Shown: in pieces, positions 7,939-15,387 of the stretch
Position numbering within the stretch: position 1 is the stretch's first letter
Layout: the number at the start of each line of letters is the position of its first letter
Source of the DNA: JANXVY01 sp031365425
Lineage (GTDB): Bacteria > Pseudomonadota > Alphaproteobacteria > Rhizobiales > Hyphomicrobiaceae
Assembly (NCBI GenBank): GCA_031365425.1
Contig: JANLYB010000028.1
Location: forward strand, 1 to 29,165
Reading direction: 5' to 3'
DNA length: 29,165 bases
Made by a program: the position numbers and the translations under genes
The notes under the pieces: model-generated
What the model saw: the letters and a program-made list of their open reading frames with translations, nothing else
Databases searched by the model: none
Told to the model about the DNA's origin: nothing

Positions 7939-9534
7939 ATGTTCAACACACTTTCAGACCGGCTGAATGGCGTCCTCGACAAGTTGCGCGGACGCGGCGC
8001 GCTGACCGATAGCGACGTCTCCGAAGCCATGCGCGAAGTCCGCCGCGCCCTGCTCGAAGCCGACGTCGCCCTCGATGTTGTCCGCGACTTCACCGAAAAG
8101 GTAAAAGCCAAGGCTGTCGGCCAAGACGTCGTCCGCTCGGTGAAACCGGGCCAGATGGTCGTCAAGATCGTCAACGACGAACTCGTTGCGATGCTGGGCT
8201 CGACCGCCGACCCCATCGACCTCGCAGCGGTCCCGCCAGTCGGCATCCTCATGGTCGGCCTCCAGGGCTCCGGTAAAACCACCACCACCGCCAAGATCGC
8301 CTACCGCCTCACGAACCGCGACCGCCGCAAAGTCCTGATGGCCTCGCTCGATACCCGCCGCCCCGCCGCTCAAGAACAGCTGCGTGTGCTCGGCGAGCAA
8401 ACCGGCGTCGCAACCCTGCCCATCGTCGCCGGCCAGACCCCGGTTCAGATCGCCCGCCGCGCCCAGGATGCTGCCAAACTCGGCGGCTACGACGTGGTCA
8501 TCTTCGACACCGCGGGCCGCGTCACCGTCGATGAAGAGTTGATGGACGAAGTCGTCGAGGTCAAACGCCTCGTCAATCCGCACGAAGTCCTCCTCGTCGC
8601 CGACGCCCTCACCGGTCAGGACGCCGTCACCACCGCCAAAGCCTTTGATGGCCGCGTCGGCATCACCGGCATCGTCCTCACCCGCGCCGACGGCGACGGC
8701 CGCGGCGGCGCAGCGCTTTCCATGCGCGCCGTCACCGGCAAACCGATCAAACTGCTCGGCACCGGTGAAAAGTGGGACGCGCTTGAAGAGTTCGACCCCG
8801 CCCGAATCGCCGGCCGCATCCTCGGCATGGGCGACATCGTCGGCCTCGTCGAAAAAGCCGCCCAGACCATCGACATCGAGAAAGCGCAAAAGATAGCCGA
8901 GAAGATGCAAAAGGGCATCTTCGACCTCGACGACTTGGCCGACCAGATCAAGCAGATGCAGCGTATGGGCGGCATGGGTGGCGTCATGGGCATGATGCCG
9001 GGCGTCGCTAAGATGAAGGACCAACTCGCCGAATCCGGCATGAACGACAAGATGCTCAAGCGCCAGCACGCGATCATCACCTCGATGACCCCGAAAGAGC
9101 GCCGCAACCCCAAGGTTCTCGACGCCCGCCGCAAGCGCCGCATCGCCGCCGGTTCCGGCACCAAGGTCGAAGAAATCAACCGCCTCCTCAAGCAGCATCG
9201 GCAGATGGCCGACATGATGAAGATGATGGGCAAGAACCCAGGCATGCTGAAAAAGATGGCCGGTGCGATGGGCTTAGGCGGCCCCGGCATGGGTGGCGGT
9301 GCCCCAAGCGACGCCGAAATGGCCAAGATGCAAGCCGAACTCGCCAAGCTCGACCCCAAGGCGCTGGACCAGCTGCCCGACGAAGTCAAAGCAATGATTT
9401 CCACCAAAGGCGGCAGCGGATCGAACCCCGCCGCTGCTCCCAAATTGCCGGGCCTGCCAGGGCTCGGTGGCGGCCTGCCCGGACTGGGCGGCGGCCTACC
9501 CAAGTTTCCCGGCCTGTTCGGGAAAAAGAAATAG
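7939..9534 (+). CDS. ffh: Signal recognition particle GTPase Ffh
   Basis: SRP54-type protein of 531 residues that binds signal peptides on ribosomes and docks with FtsY at the membrane. The N domain (about 1-90) is followed by the G domain with G1 GLQGSGKTT (107-115), TRRPAAQEQL, DTAGR and TRADGDGRGGAALS. The last has R-A in place of the usual K-L, a variant common in alphaproteobacteria. The methionine-rich M domain from about residue 310 includes MQRMGGMGGVMGMMPG. The end is a Gly/Leu/Pro tail with GLPGLGGGLPGLGGGLPKFP. The length is somewhat greater than E. coli Ffh because of this tail. rpsP follows 63 bp later. No SRP RNA gene is seen nearby. Confidence 0.97.
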   Translation: MFNTLSDRLNGVLDKLRGRGALTDSDVSEAMREVRRALLEADVALDVVRDFTEKVKAKAVGQDVVRSVKPGQMVVKIVNDELVAMLGSTADPIDLAAVPPVGILMVGLQGSGKTTTTAKIAYRLTNRDRRKVLMASLDTRRPAAQEQLRVLGEQTGVATLPIVAGQTPVQIARRAQDAAKLGGYDVVIFDTAGRVTVDEELMDEVVEVKRLVNPHEVLLVADALTGQDAVTTAKAFDGRVGITGIVLTRADGDGRGGAALSMRAVTGKPIKLLGTGEKWDALEEFDPARIAGRILGMGDIVGLVEKAAQTIDIEKAQKIAEKMQKGIFDLDDLADQIKQMQRMGGMGGVMGMMPGVAKMKDQLAESGMNDKMLKRQHAIITSMTPKERRNPKVLDARRKRRIAAGSGTKVEEINRLLKQHRQMADMMKMMGKNPGMLKKMAGAMGLGGPGMGGGAPSDAEMAKMQAELAKLDPKALDQLPDEVKAMISTKGGSGSNPAAAPKLPGLPGLGGGLPGLGGGLPKFPGLFGKKK

Positions 9535-9597
9535 CCCTTTCCAACCAGACGACCGGCCCTCAACGGGGCCCAACCAAACCAACCTAGGAGAACGCGA

Positions 9598-9972
9598 ATG
9601 TCCGTTAAAATGCGCTTGGCCCGTGGCGGCGCGAAAAAGAAGCCCTACTATTACATCGTCATCACCCCCGCCACGACCCCGCGCGATGGCCGCTACATCG
9701 AACAGATCGGCACCTTCGATCCGATGCTTAAGAAGGACGATCCGAACCGCGTGAAGCTCGACCTCGAGCGCGCGAAGTATTGGCTCGGCGTCGGCGCACA
9801 ACCCACCGACCGCGTTGCCCGCTTCCTGGATGCCAACGGCCTGCGCAAGCGCGTCGCGTCCGTCAACCCCGACAAGGCCAAGCCGAAGAAGAAGGCCGTC
9901 GAACGCGCCGCCGCCAAGGTAAAAGCCGCTGCCGACAAGAAGGCCGCCGCCGAAGCCCCAGCCGCAGAGTAA
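9598..9972 (+). CDS. rpsP: 30S ribosomal protein S16
   Basis: Small-subunit protein bS16, 124 residues. It starts MSVKMRLARGGAKKKPYYYIVI and has the family features PRDGRYIEQIGTFDP and KYWLGVGAQPTDRV. The C-terminal 40 residues are a Lys/Ala-rich extension usual in alphaproteobacteria. TAGGAG lies 7 bases before the ATG. ffh-rpsP is normally followed by rimM, trmD and rplS in alphaproteobacteria; here the plus-strand run stops and a palindromic repeat block follows. Confidence 0.97.
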   Translation: MSVKMRLARGGAKKKPYYYIVITPATTPRDGRYIEQIGTFDPMLKKDDPNRVKLDLERAKYWLGVGAQPTDRVARFLDANGLRKRVASVNPDKAKPKKKAVERAAAKVKAAADKKAAAEAPAAE

Positions 9973-9978
9973 TTGGAC

Positions 9979-10106
9979 CCTGTCCTCTCCCGGTACGGAG
10001 ATGTCCGAAGGACAGGTGAGGGACTCGATCCAAAAGCAGCACTATCGCCAGATCGAAGTCCCTCATCCGCCCCTACCGGGGCACCTTCTCCCGTACCGGG
10101 AGAAGG
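9979..10106. repeat. Compound REP-like palindrome block, copies 3a/3b
   Basis: Left unit: CCTGTCCT (9979-9986) pairs with AGGACAGG (10009-10016), with an inner CTCC/GGAG stem. Right unit: CCTTCTCCCG (10084-10093) pairs perfectly with CGGGAGAAGG (10097-10106). The two units are inverted to each other: GAGGGACT (10018-10025) plus CGATC pairs with GATCG and AGTCCCTC (10057-10064). The block fills the gap between rpsP and a convergent gene and could end transcription from both sides, although no T-run is seen. Confidence 0.75.
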
Positions 10107-10128
10107 AAGGGAATGCCTCGACTTCACT

Positions 10129-10731
10129 TCACTTCACTGAACAAACCACCCGCCCCCATTCCGGACATCGCGCCAAATCCCGCGCATCATCGACATCATC
10201 CAGCATATCGACCAGCGCCACCGGCCCAGCAACATTGCGCACCGTATCCGCCAGCGCAAATTCGCTCGACCACCGCACGCCCTCAAACGGCACCGCTTTT
10301 CTCTGGCGCCGATCCAATCCAATGAGCCAATACCCGCCATCGCGTGCCGGTCCGAACACCGCCCGGCTGCCCCCCAGCGCCTCGAACGCCCGCGCCACAT
10401 GCACCGCCCTCACCGCCGGACAATCACTCCCCACGATCACCACTGGCCCACGCGGCAGCATGCGGAACACGCGCCCCATCCGCGCGCCCAGATCGCCCCG
10501 ACCCTGCCCAACAACGTTTACACCCGCAGGCCATGGCCCAGCGCCATCCGGTGTCACAGCCAGCCACGTCATCCATCGCGTATCGCGCGCCAATCGCGCC
10601 ACAAGCACCGCCAACCGCACCCGCGAAAACCGCGCCGCCTGCACATCGCCAATGCCCGCTGCAAGCCGCCGTTTACCCGCGCCCGCCTGGGGATACCGCG
10701 TAAAAATCACCAGATGCCGTGCAGCCCTCAT
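10129..10731 (-). CDS. TIGR04282-type glycosyl/nucleotidyl transferase
   Basis: A 200-residue GT-A-fold transferase. The N-terminal HLVIFTRYPQAGAGKRRLA is the hallmark of the family named rSAM/selenodomain-associated transferase 1, related to CofC/MobA nucleotidyltransferases. Further motifs are VVIVGSDCPAVRAVHV and FGPARDGGYWLIGL, where the Asp residues should bind the sugar nucleotide and metal. The start ATG at 10731 overlaps the upstream TGA as ATGA, so the longer frame is rejected. Last gene of the radical SAM run. Substrate unknown; members occur in arsenosugar and other radical SAM clusters. Confidence 0.85.
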   Translation of the reverse strand: MRAARHLVIFTRYPQAGAGKRRLAAGIGDVQAARFSRVRLAVLVARLARDTRWMTWLAVTPDGAGPWPAGVNVVGQGRGDLGARMGRVFRMLPRGPVVIVGSDCPAVRAVHVARAFEALGGSRAVFGPARDGGYWLIGLDRRQRKAVPFEGVRWSSEFALADTVRNVAGPVALVDMLDDVDDARDLARCPEWGRVVCSVK

Positions 10732-11399
10732 GCCCCATACATCCGCTGGATCACCCGCACCGGCACGCCCGCAAAATACAACCCAAGACACGCCAGGTTG
10801 CGCGCACTCCGCCGCGTCCACCCTTCCCGCCGCCACCGTTCCGCACTCGTCAGGGCCCGGCTCGGCAACACGGTCAACCGCGCCCGCCCGATCCGCCGCA
10901 CGAGGTCCACATCCTCCATGATGACTAACGCCGCATACCCGCCAAGCTCATCGTAGAATACGCGCGAAATCAGCAGCCCCTGATCGCCATACGGCAACCC
11001 CAACACCCGCCCCCGCCAGCGCACGATGGCCTCCAGCCGCCGTGCCTGAGCGGACCCGTCATCAAGCGCAAACGTGAAAACCGCAGCCCGTCTCTCATTC
11101 CCGGGATCACTAGCAAACGCCTCGAAATCCGCCCGCCACGACGGCTCCAAAACCGTATCGGCATGGAGAAACAGCAGCCACTCCGTCAAAGCCGTCTCGG
11201 ACCCGGCCTTCAACTGCCTCCCACGCCCCCGCGCCGCCTCAACGACCGTCGCGCCAAGCTCCCGCGCAATCTCAACCGTCCCATCCCGCGATCCGCCATC
11301 GACCACGATGACAGCATCCGCCGCCCTCACCGCCTCCAGGCACCTAGGCAAACATCGTGCAGCATCCAGCGCCGGTATGATGACGCTGACACCCGTCAT
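10728..11399 (-). CDS. TIGR04283-type family 2 glycosyltransferase
   Basis: A 223-residue GT2 enzyme. MTGVSVIIPALDAARCLPRC is the start of the GT-A fold. VIVVDGGSRDGTVEIA carries the nucleotide-binding Asp, GRGRQLKAGSE is the family motif of TIGR04283 (rSAM/selenodomain-associated transferase 2), and LLFLHADT holds the metal-binding DxD-like site. MEDVDLVRR follows near residue 160. The start ATG at 11399 overlaps the TVP38 stop as ATGA. No membrane segments, so it is probably cytosolic. The acceptor is unknown. Confidence 0.87.
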   Translation of the reverse strand: MTGVSVIIPALDAARCLPRCLEAVRAADAVIVVDGGSRDGTVEIARELGATVVEAARGRGRQLKAGSETALTEWLLFLHADTVLEPSWRADFEAFASDPGNERRAAVFTFALDDGSAQARRLEAIVRWRGRVLGLPYGDQGLLISRVFYDELGGYAALVIMEDVDLVRRIGRARLTVLPSRALTSAERWRREGWTRRSARNLACLGLYFAGVPVRVIQRMYGA

Positions 11400-12091
11400 T
11401 GCGCCCGCTCGCGCCACCGTCGCATTAAAATCGGCAACAGCGACAGCAACCCCATGCCGATCAGCGCCGCCACCAGCGTAGGGTTCAGCACCGATTTCAA
11501 ACTCACCTCTTCGCCCCGCTCAAACACCGCACCAAGTCCCGCGCCAAACAGCGAGAATATCGCCGTGCCTGGAATAATCCCAATCGCGGTCGCAACAACA
11601 TACGGCACGAGCTTCATACCCAACAACGCAGGGGCCAGATTGACCGCCCAGAACGGAAACGCCGGAACCAGCCGCAGAAACAACAGATAGTTGAACGCGT
11701 CCTTCGCAAACCCGTCCGCCATCTTCGCCAGGAACGGCCCGGCCTTGGCACGCAGCGTATCTCCAAACGCCGACCGCGCAATCACAAACAACGCCGTCGC
11801 CCCCAGCGTCGCGCCAATCACGGTCAGCACTGTTCCAAGCGCCGCACCAAACAGCAACCCGCCCGAAAGCGTCAATACCACGCCCGCCGGCAGCGACAGC
11901 GCCACAACCGCGATATACAGCCCCATATACGCCAGTGCCGCCGTCACACTATGCGCCGCAACGTACGCCGACAGCGCCGCCCGGTTATCCCGCAACGCAT
12001 CCAGCGTCAGATACTTCTGCAGCCCCAGGGCGTAGGCAGCGGCGGCAACAGCAACAAGAACCAAGACTGGCAACCAGCGCCTGAGCGTCAT
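11396..12091 (-). CDS. TVP38/TMEM64 (DedA superfamily) membrane protein
   Basis: Integral membrane protein of 231 residues with about five or six hydrophobic segments. The first is at residues 6-23 and the last near 207-222. Family motifs are LSGGLLFG (75-82) and YLLFLRLVPAFPFWAVN (135-151), with the conserved Arg140 and Pro143 of the re-entrant loop. DedA/VTT-fold proteins move or scramble lipids, including polyprenyl phosphate, and this suggests a role for the neighbouring transferases; that link is inference. The ATG at 12091 overlaps the upstream stop as ATGA, so the 56-residue longer frame is rejected. Confidence 0.87.
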   Translation of the reverse strand: MTLRRWLPVLVLVAVAAAAYALGLQKYLTLDALRDNRAALSAYVAAHSVTAALAYMGLYIAVVALSLPAGVVLTLSGGLLFGAALGTVLTVIGATLGATALFVIARSAFGDTLRAKAGPFLAKMADGFAKDAFNYLLFLRLVPAFPFWAVNLAPALLGMKLVPYVVATAIGIIPGTAIFSLFGAGLGAVFERGEEVSLKSVLNPTLVAALIGMGLLSLLPILMRRWRERAQ

Positions 12092-13518
12092 CCGAATGCT
12101 CCCAGAAAACGAACGATGGACCGCGTACGGGCAGAAAACAGCGACGGCGTATAGTAGCTTCCCGCCGCCCGTTTGCTGATTTCCGACAGCGTCGGATACG
12201 GCGCTATCACGCTCGCCATCGCCCCGATCTTCAACCCCTGCGAGATCGCCAGCACCCACGGCAGGATCAGCTCACCCGCATGCACGCCCACAATCGTCGC
12301 GCCTAGAATCTTCCCGCCGCGCCCGACGACGACCTTGCAGAAACCCTCAGTTTCAAGCTCCGCCTGCGCCCGGTCATTCCCTGCAAACTCAGCCCGCACG
12401 ACGGTGATCGCATCGCCGTGCGCCTTACGCGCATCCGCCTCGATCAACCCAACCTGCGCCACCTCGGGATCGGTGTACGTCACCCACGGCATCGCCGCCG
12501 GCTCAGCCTTGGCTGGCAACCGGAACAGCACGTTGCGAATGATGATCCCCGCATGATAACCGGCCAGATGCGTGAACTGGTATCCACCCGCAACATCTCC
12601 CGCCGCATACACCCGCTTGTTGGTGGACCGCAGCCGCGCATCGACCTTGATGCCCTTGGGCGAATAGTCAACGCCCGCCGCATCCAGCCCCATATCCTCG
12701 ACATTCGGCCGCCGCCCCGCCGCTATCAGCAGATGAGATCCGGCCAGCACGGTCTCACTGCCCTCGCCATTGGCAAGTACCACGGCAACGCCCTCGGCGT
12801 GCTTTTCAACCCGCACGATTTTCACCCGCTCGCGCACGTCGATCCCCTCGGCAGCAAACCGCCGCCGCACCACCTCGACGGCCTCAGGATCGTCTTTCGG
12901 CATCATCACCGCCAGATCGAGAACGGTAACGCGCGCACCCAATCGCCGGTGCGCCTGCGCCATCTCACACCCGATCGGCCCAGCGCCGATGACGATCAAA
13001 TGCCCCGGCAGCACGGTGTTTTCAAAAATCGACTCGTTCGTGAAAAACGCAACATCTTTGAGCCCCGGTATCGGCGGCGCCGTAGCCCGGCTGCCCGTCG
13101 CGATAATAAACCGCCGCGCCCGGATAACCTGCCCGCCCGCCTCAACCGTGTCCCGCCCGGTAAACTTCGCCCGGCTTGAGATCACCGTGCATCCGAGCCC
13201 CGTAAACCGCTCGACCGAGTCATGCGGCGCAATCCCGGCAATCACCCGATGCACATGATCGTGCACCGCTTTGAAATCGACCGACGGTTCGCCGAGCGTT
13301 ACGCCAAACTTCCCCGAAGCCCGCGCGACCTTGGCAACCTTTGCCGCCGCCAGCAGCGACTTCGACGGCACGCACCCCGTATTGAGGCAATCCCCGCCCA
13401 TCTTGGCGGCCTCGATCAACACGACTTTCGCACCCATCTGGGCCGCACCAGCGGCAACCGACAGGCCAGCCGATCCCGCGCCGATGATGCAAAGATCGGC
13501 CTTCATTTCGTCGCTCAT
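12088..13518 (-). CDS. FAD-dependent pyridine nucleotide-disulfide oxidoreductase
   Basis: A 476-residue flavoprotein of the lipoamide dehydrogenase / mercuric reductase class. FAD site: CIIGAGSAGLSVAAGA. Redox disulfide: Cys44 and Cys49 in GGDCLNTGCVPSK. NAD(P)H site: IVIGAGPIGCEMAQAHRRLG. Second FAD motif: VYAAGDVAGG. The dimer domain has APYPTLSE where lipoamide dehydrogenase has HAHPTLSE, so the catalytic His is absent. It also lacks the NmerA domain and the C-terminal Cys pair that mercuric reductases use to hold mercury. Many databases would call it mercuric reductase; I think the substrate is different and unknown. It starts 17 bp after the radical SAM stop. Confidence 0.88.
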   Translation of the reverse strand: MSDEMKADLCIIGAGSAGLSVAAGAAQMGAKVVLIEAAKMGGDCLNTGCVPSKSLLAAAKVAKVARASGKFGVTLGEPSVDFKAVHDHVHRVIAGIAPHDSVERFTGLGCTVISSRAKFTGRDTVEAGGQVIRARRFIIATGSRATAPPIPGLKDVAFFTNESIFENTVLPGHLIVIGAGPIGCEMAQAHRRLGARVTVLDLAVMMPKDDPEAVEVVRRRFAAEGIDVRERVKIVRVEKHAEGVAVVLANGEGSETVLAGSHLLIAAGRRPNVEDMGLDAAGVDYSPKGIKVDARLRSTNKRVYAAGDVAGGYQFTHLAGYHAGIIIRNVLFRLPAKAEPAAMPWVTYTDPEVAQVGLIEADARKAHGDAITVVRAEFAGNDRAQAELETEGFCKVVVGRGGKILGATIVGVHAGELILPWVLAISQGLKIGAMASVIAPYPTLSEISKRAAGSYYTPSLFSARTRSIVRFLGAFG

Positions 13519-13535
13519 AATGATCTCACTCTTAT

Positions 13536-14501
13536 CTAACGAGAAGCGCTGCAGGACGCGCCGCCAAGCACACAGAACTTGGCGCAGTGCCGGTGATTGA
13601 GACTGACAGGCCGCGAAGCTTCCGAAAGCGTCGCGCCCATTTCAAATCCATCCGCGTAAGGCAACAGCGTGCATGAAATAACCACCGGAGCCTTAGCCCC
13701 CTTGCGCTTCACGACCATCCGCGACGACGCACACATCACGCTGTCTGGCCGCAATCTGAGAATGCTCCAGCACCCTTCCGAAATTTCCGGAACCTCGGCA
13801 TGGGCATCCATCTCCGGAAACAAAACCAGCCGCGCCGGATCATGCATATCGAGCTTCACCCCAAGCGCGCCGAGCACGCGCGCATACCCGTCACGCAATT
13901 CCGTTTCGGTCTCGGTCCACAGCTTGCGCCCGGCCAGCGCCAAATCAAACTCGTTCTCGCTCAACCAGACGATGCCATCTATGGCAGGCTGCCAGGTCCG
14001 CGCGCCCCGCACCGCCTCATGCCGCTCAGCCTCATAGTGATCAATCGAGACCCGAACCGCCAACTGCCCTGGATAACGCTCATGCAGAGCCAGCAACGCC
14101 TCCGCCTTGTGCTGCATTGGCTTCATCGCGTTGGTCAGCACCAGCACACGGAACCCGGCGTCGAGGCAATCCTCGACCATCCCGAGAAAATCCGGATTCA
14201 TGAATGGCTCACCGCCGGTAAACCCGATCTCGCGCGGCACGGCCGGCGCAACCCTGGCCTGCTCCACAAATGCGCCAACCTCCCCGCGCGTCAGATAAAC
14301 CAGCGCATCGTTCTTCGGCGAACTCTCAATGTAGCAATTGGCACACGCGATGTTGCATAGCGTGCCGGTATTGAACCACAGCGTGGCGAGCCCCGTGAAC
14401 GGCACCACCGCACGCCGCTCGCCCTTCGCCGTGAACTCGGGATCGCTAAATTTCTGTAGCGGCAAAGGGGGCGCTTGCTTCACTCTTGCACGGTTGCTCA
14501 T
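13536..14501 (-). CDS. Radical SAM enzyme with Cys-rich C-terminus
   Basis: A 321-residue radical SAM protein. The [4Fe-4S] motif is Cys49-x3-Cys53-x2-Cys56 (CNIACANCY), followed by GGEP at 96-99. The C-terminal third has six cysteines (244, 257, 277, 306, 310, 317), a spacing that suits one or more auxiliary Fe-S clusters of the SPASM/twitch kind. The start ATG at 14501 has GGAAG six bases upstream; the longer frame to 14588 runs through palindromes and is rejected. The stop is TAG, so no selenocysteine readthrough is expected. It heads the five-gene run. It is shorter than ArsS and ends differently; the reaction is unknown. Confidence 0.85.
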   Translation of the reverse strand: MSNRARVKQAPPLPLQKFSDPEFTAKGERRAVVPFTGLATLWFNTGTLCNIACANCYIESSPKNDALVYLTRGEVGAFVEQARVAPAVPREIGFTGGEPFMNPDFLGMVEDCLDAGFRVLVLTNAMKPMQHKAEALLALHERYPGQLAVRVSIDHYEAERHEAVRGARTWQPAIDGIVWLSENEFDLALAGRKLWTETETELRDGYARVLGALGVKLDMHDPARLVLFPEMDAHAEVPEISEGCWSILRLRPDSVMCASSRMVVKRKGAKAPVVISCTLLPYADGFEMGATLSEASRPVSLNHRHCAKFCVLGGASCSASR

Positions 14502-14562
14502 CTGCTCTTCCCGTTCAAACCTGCGTCGACCCGAGCCTAACCCAATCCCCATACGAAGCGAG

Positions 14563-14588
14563 GCATGAATTCCATGCGCGTTGCGCAT
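14563..14588. promoter_or_regulatory. Overlapping palindromes upstream of the radical SAM gene
   Basis: GCATG (14563-14567) pairs with CATGC (14573-14577), and ATGCGC (14574-14579) pairs with GCGCAT (14583-14588). They lie 62-87 bases before the radical SAM start in the only sizeable gap of the nine-gene cluster. Possible operator; no regulator gene is adjacent. Confidence 0.3.
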
Positions 14589-14646
14589 AGCATGTGTGTT
14601 GGCCGTTCACCGTCCATCACACTACGGCTCATACCGGGGATTTGTT

Positions 14647-15387
14647 TCACCGCGATGCGGGCTTTTCGATTCCGTGCCCGCTGACCAGCGTTTCACGGCC
14701 AATCACATACAGTATCTTCGTCCCCGCCCCGATCACACCACGGATCGTTCCCGACACTTTCGACACCCCGACCCGCCGCCGGTAGCTGACCGGCACCTCG
14801 GCAACCGCCATCGCAAGCTTGGCCGCGCGTACCTGCATCTCGACTGTCCATCCATAATCCTTGTCGGTCATGGCAAGCCGCCCGAGCGCCTCCCATCGGA
14901 TCGCCCGGAACGGCCCCAGATCGCTATACCGCTGCCCCCACACCAGCCGGATCAGCAGGCACGCCAGCGCATTGCCAAACACCTGCTGCGGCGTCAACGA
15001 TCCACGCTCACGCACGCCAAGCGTCCGCGATCCGATCACCATGTCCGCGCACCCACCCGCAATCGGCGCAAGCAGCAATCCCATTTCCTGCGGCACATCG
15101 CTCGCGTCCCCATCCAGAAACACGATCACATCCACTGGCGGCATCGCATCCAGCGCCGTCAGACATGCCCGCCCATATCCGCGCACCGGTTCGCTGACGA
15201 CTATCGCCCCGCACCCCCGCGCAACCTCCGCCGTACCATCGCTTGAGCCATTGTCGGCCACAACCACATACGCCACCCAAGACGGCATCGCCCGCAGCAC
15301 CAGCGGCAAAGCCTCCGCCTCATTTAGCGCCGGAATAACGACTCCAACCCTCAATCCGCCGGGAGCCGATGTCTGAGCGTCGGTCAT
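14647..15387 (-). CDS. Family 2 glycosyltransferase, polyprenol-phosphate type
   Basis: A 246-residue GT2 enzyme. VGVVIPALNEAEALPLVL opens the fold; VADNGSSDGTAEVA and VFLDGDASDVPQEM give the nucleotide and metal sites; ADMVIGSR and SDLGPFRAIRW are typical of dolichol/undecaprenyl-phosphate sugar transferases. It has no C-terminal membrane helices. ATG at 15387 overlaps the GT-C stop as ATGA, so the two are coupled. A likely job is to charge a lipid phosphate with a sugar that the GT-C neighbour then uses; this is inferred from the pair. Confidence 0.87.
   Translation of the reverse strand: MTDAQTSAPGGLRVGVVIPALNEAEALPLVLRAMPSWVAYVVVADNGSSDGTAEVARGCGAIVVSEPVRGYGRACLTALDAMPPVDVIVFLDGDASDVPQEMGLLLAPIAGGCADMVIGSRTLGVRERGSLTPQQVFGNALACLLIRLVWGQRYSDLGPFRAIRWEALGRLAMTDKDYGWTVEMQVRAAKLAMAVAEVPVSYRRRVGVSKVSGTIRGVIGAGTKILYVIGRETLVSGHGIEKPASR

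Noticed and set aside
7954..9198. 414-residue open frame antisense to ffh
   Set aside because: It is a complement-frame shadow of a clear ffh gene in GC-rich DNA; it has no recognisable domain and no ribosome-binding site.
12088..13518. Mercury resistance operon
   Set aside because: No merR, merT or merP; the flavoprotein lacks the mercury-binding cysteines, so resistance is not supported.
13519..13538. Selenocysteine or readthrough at the end of the radical SAM gene
   Set aside because: The stop is TAG, not TGA, and the following bases are quickly the next gene's start; nothing like a SECIS element is obvious.
10129..14501. Arsenosugar biosynthesis operon
   Set aside because: The two transferase families fit, but no arsM methyltransferase or arsenic regulator is present and the radical SAM protein is unlike ArsS; kept only as one possible reading.
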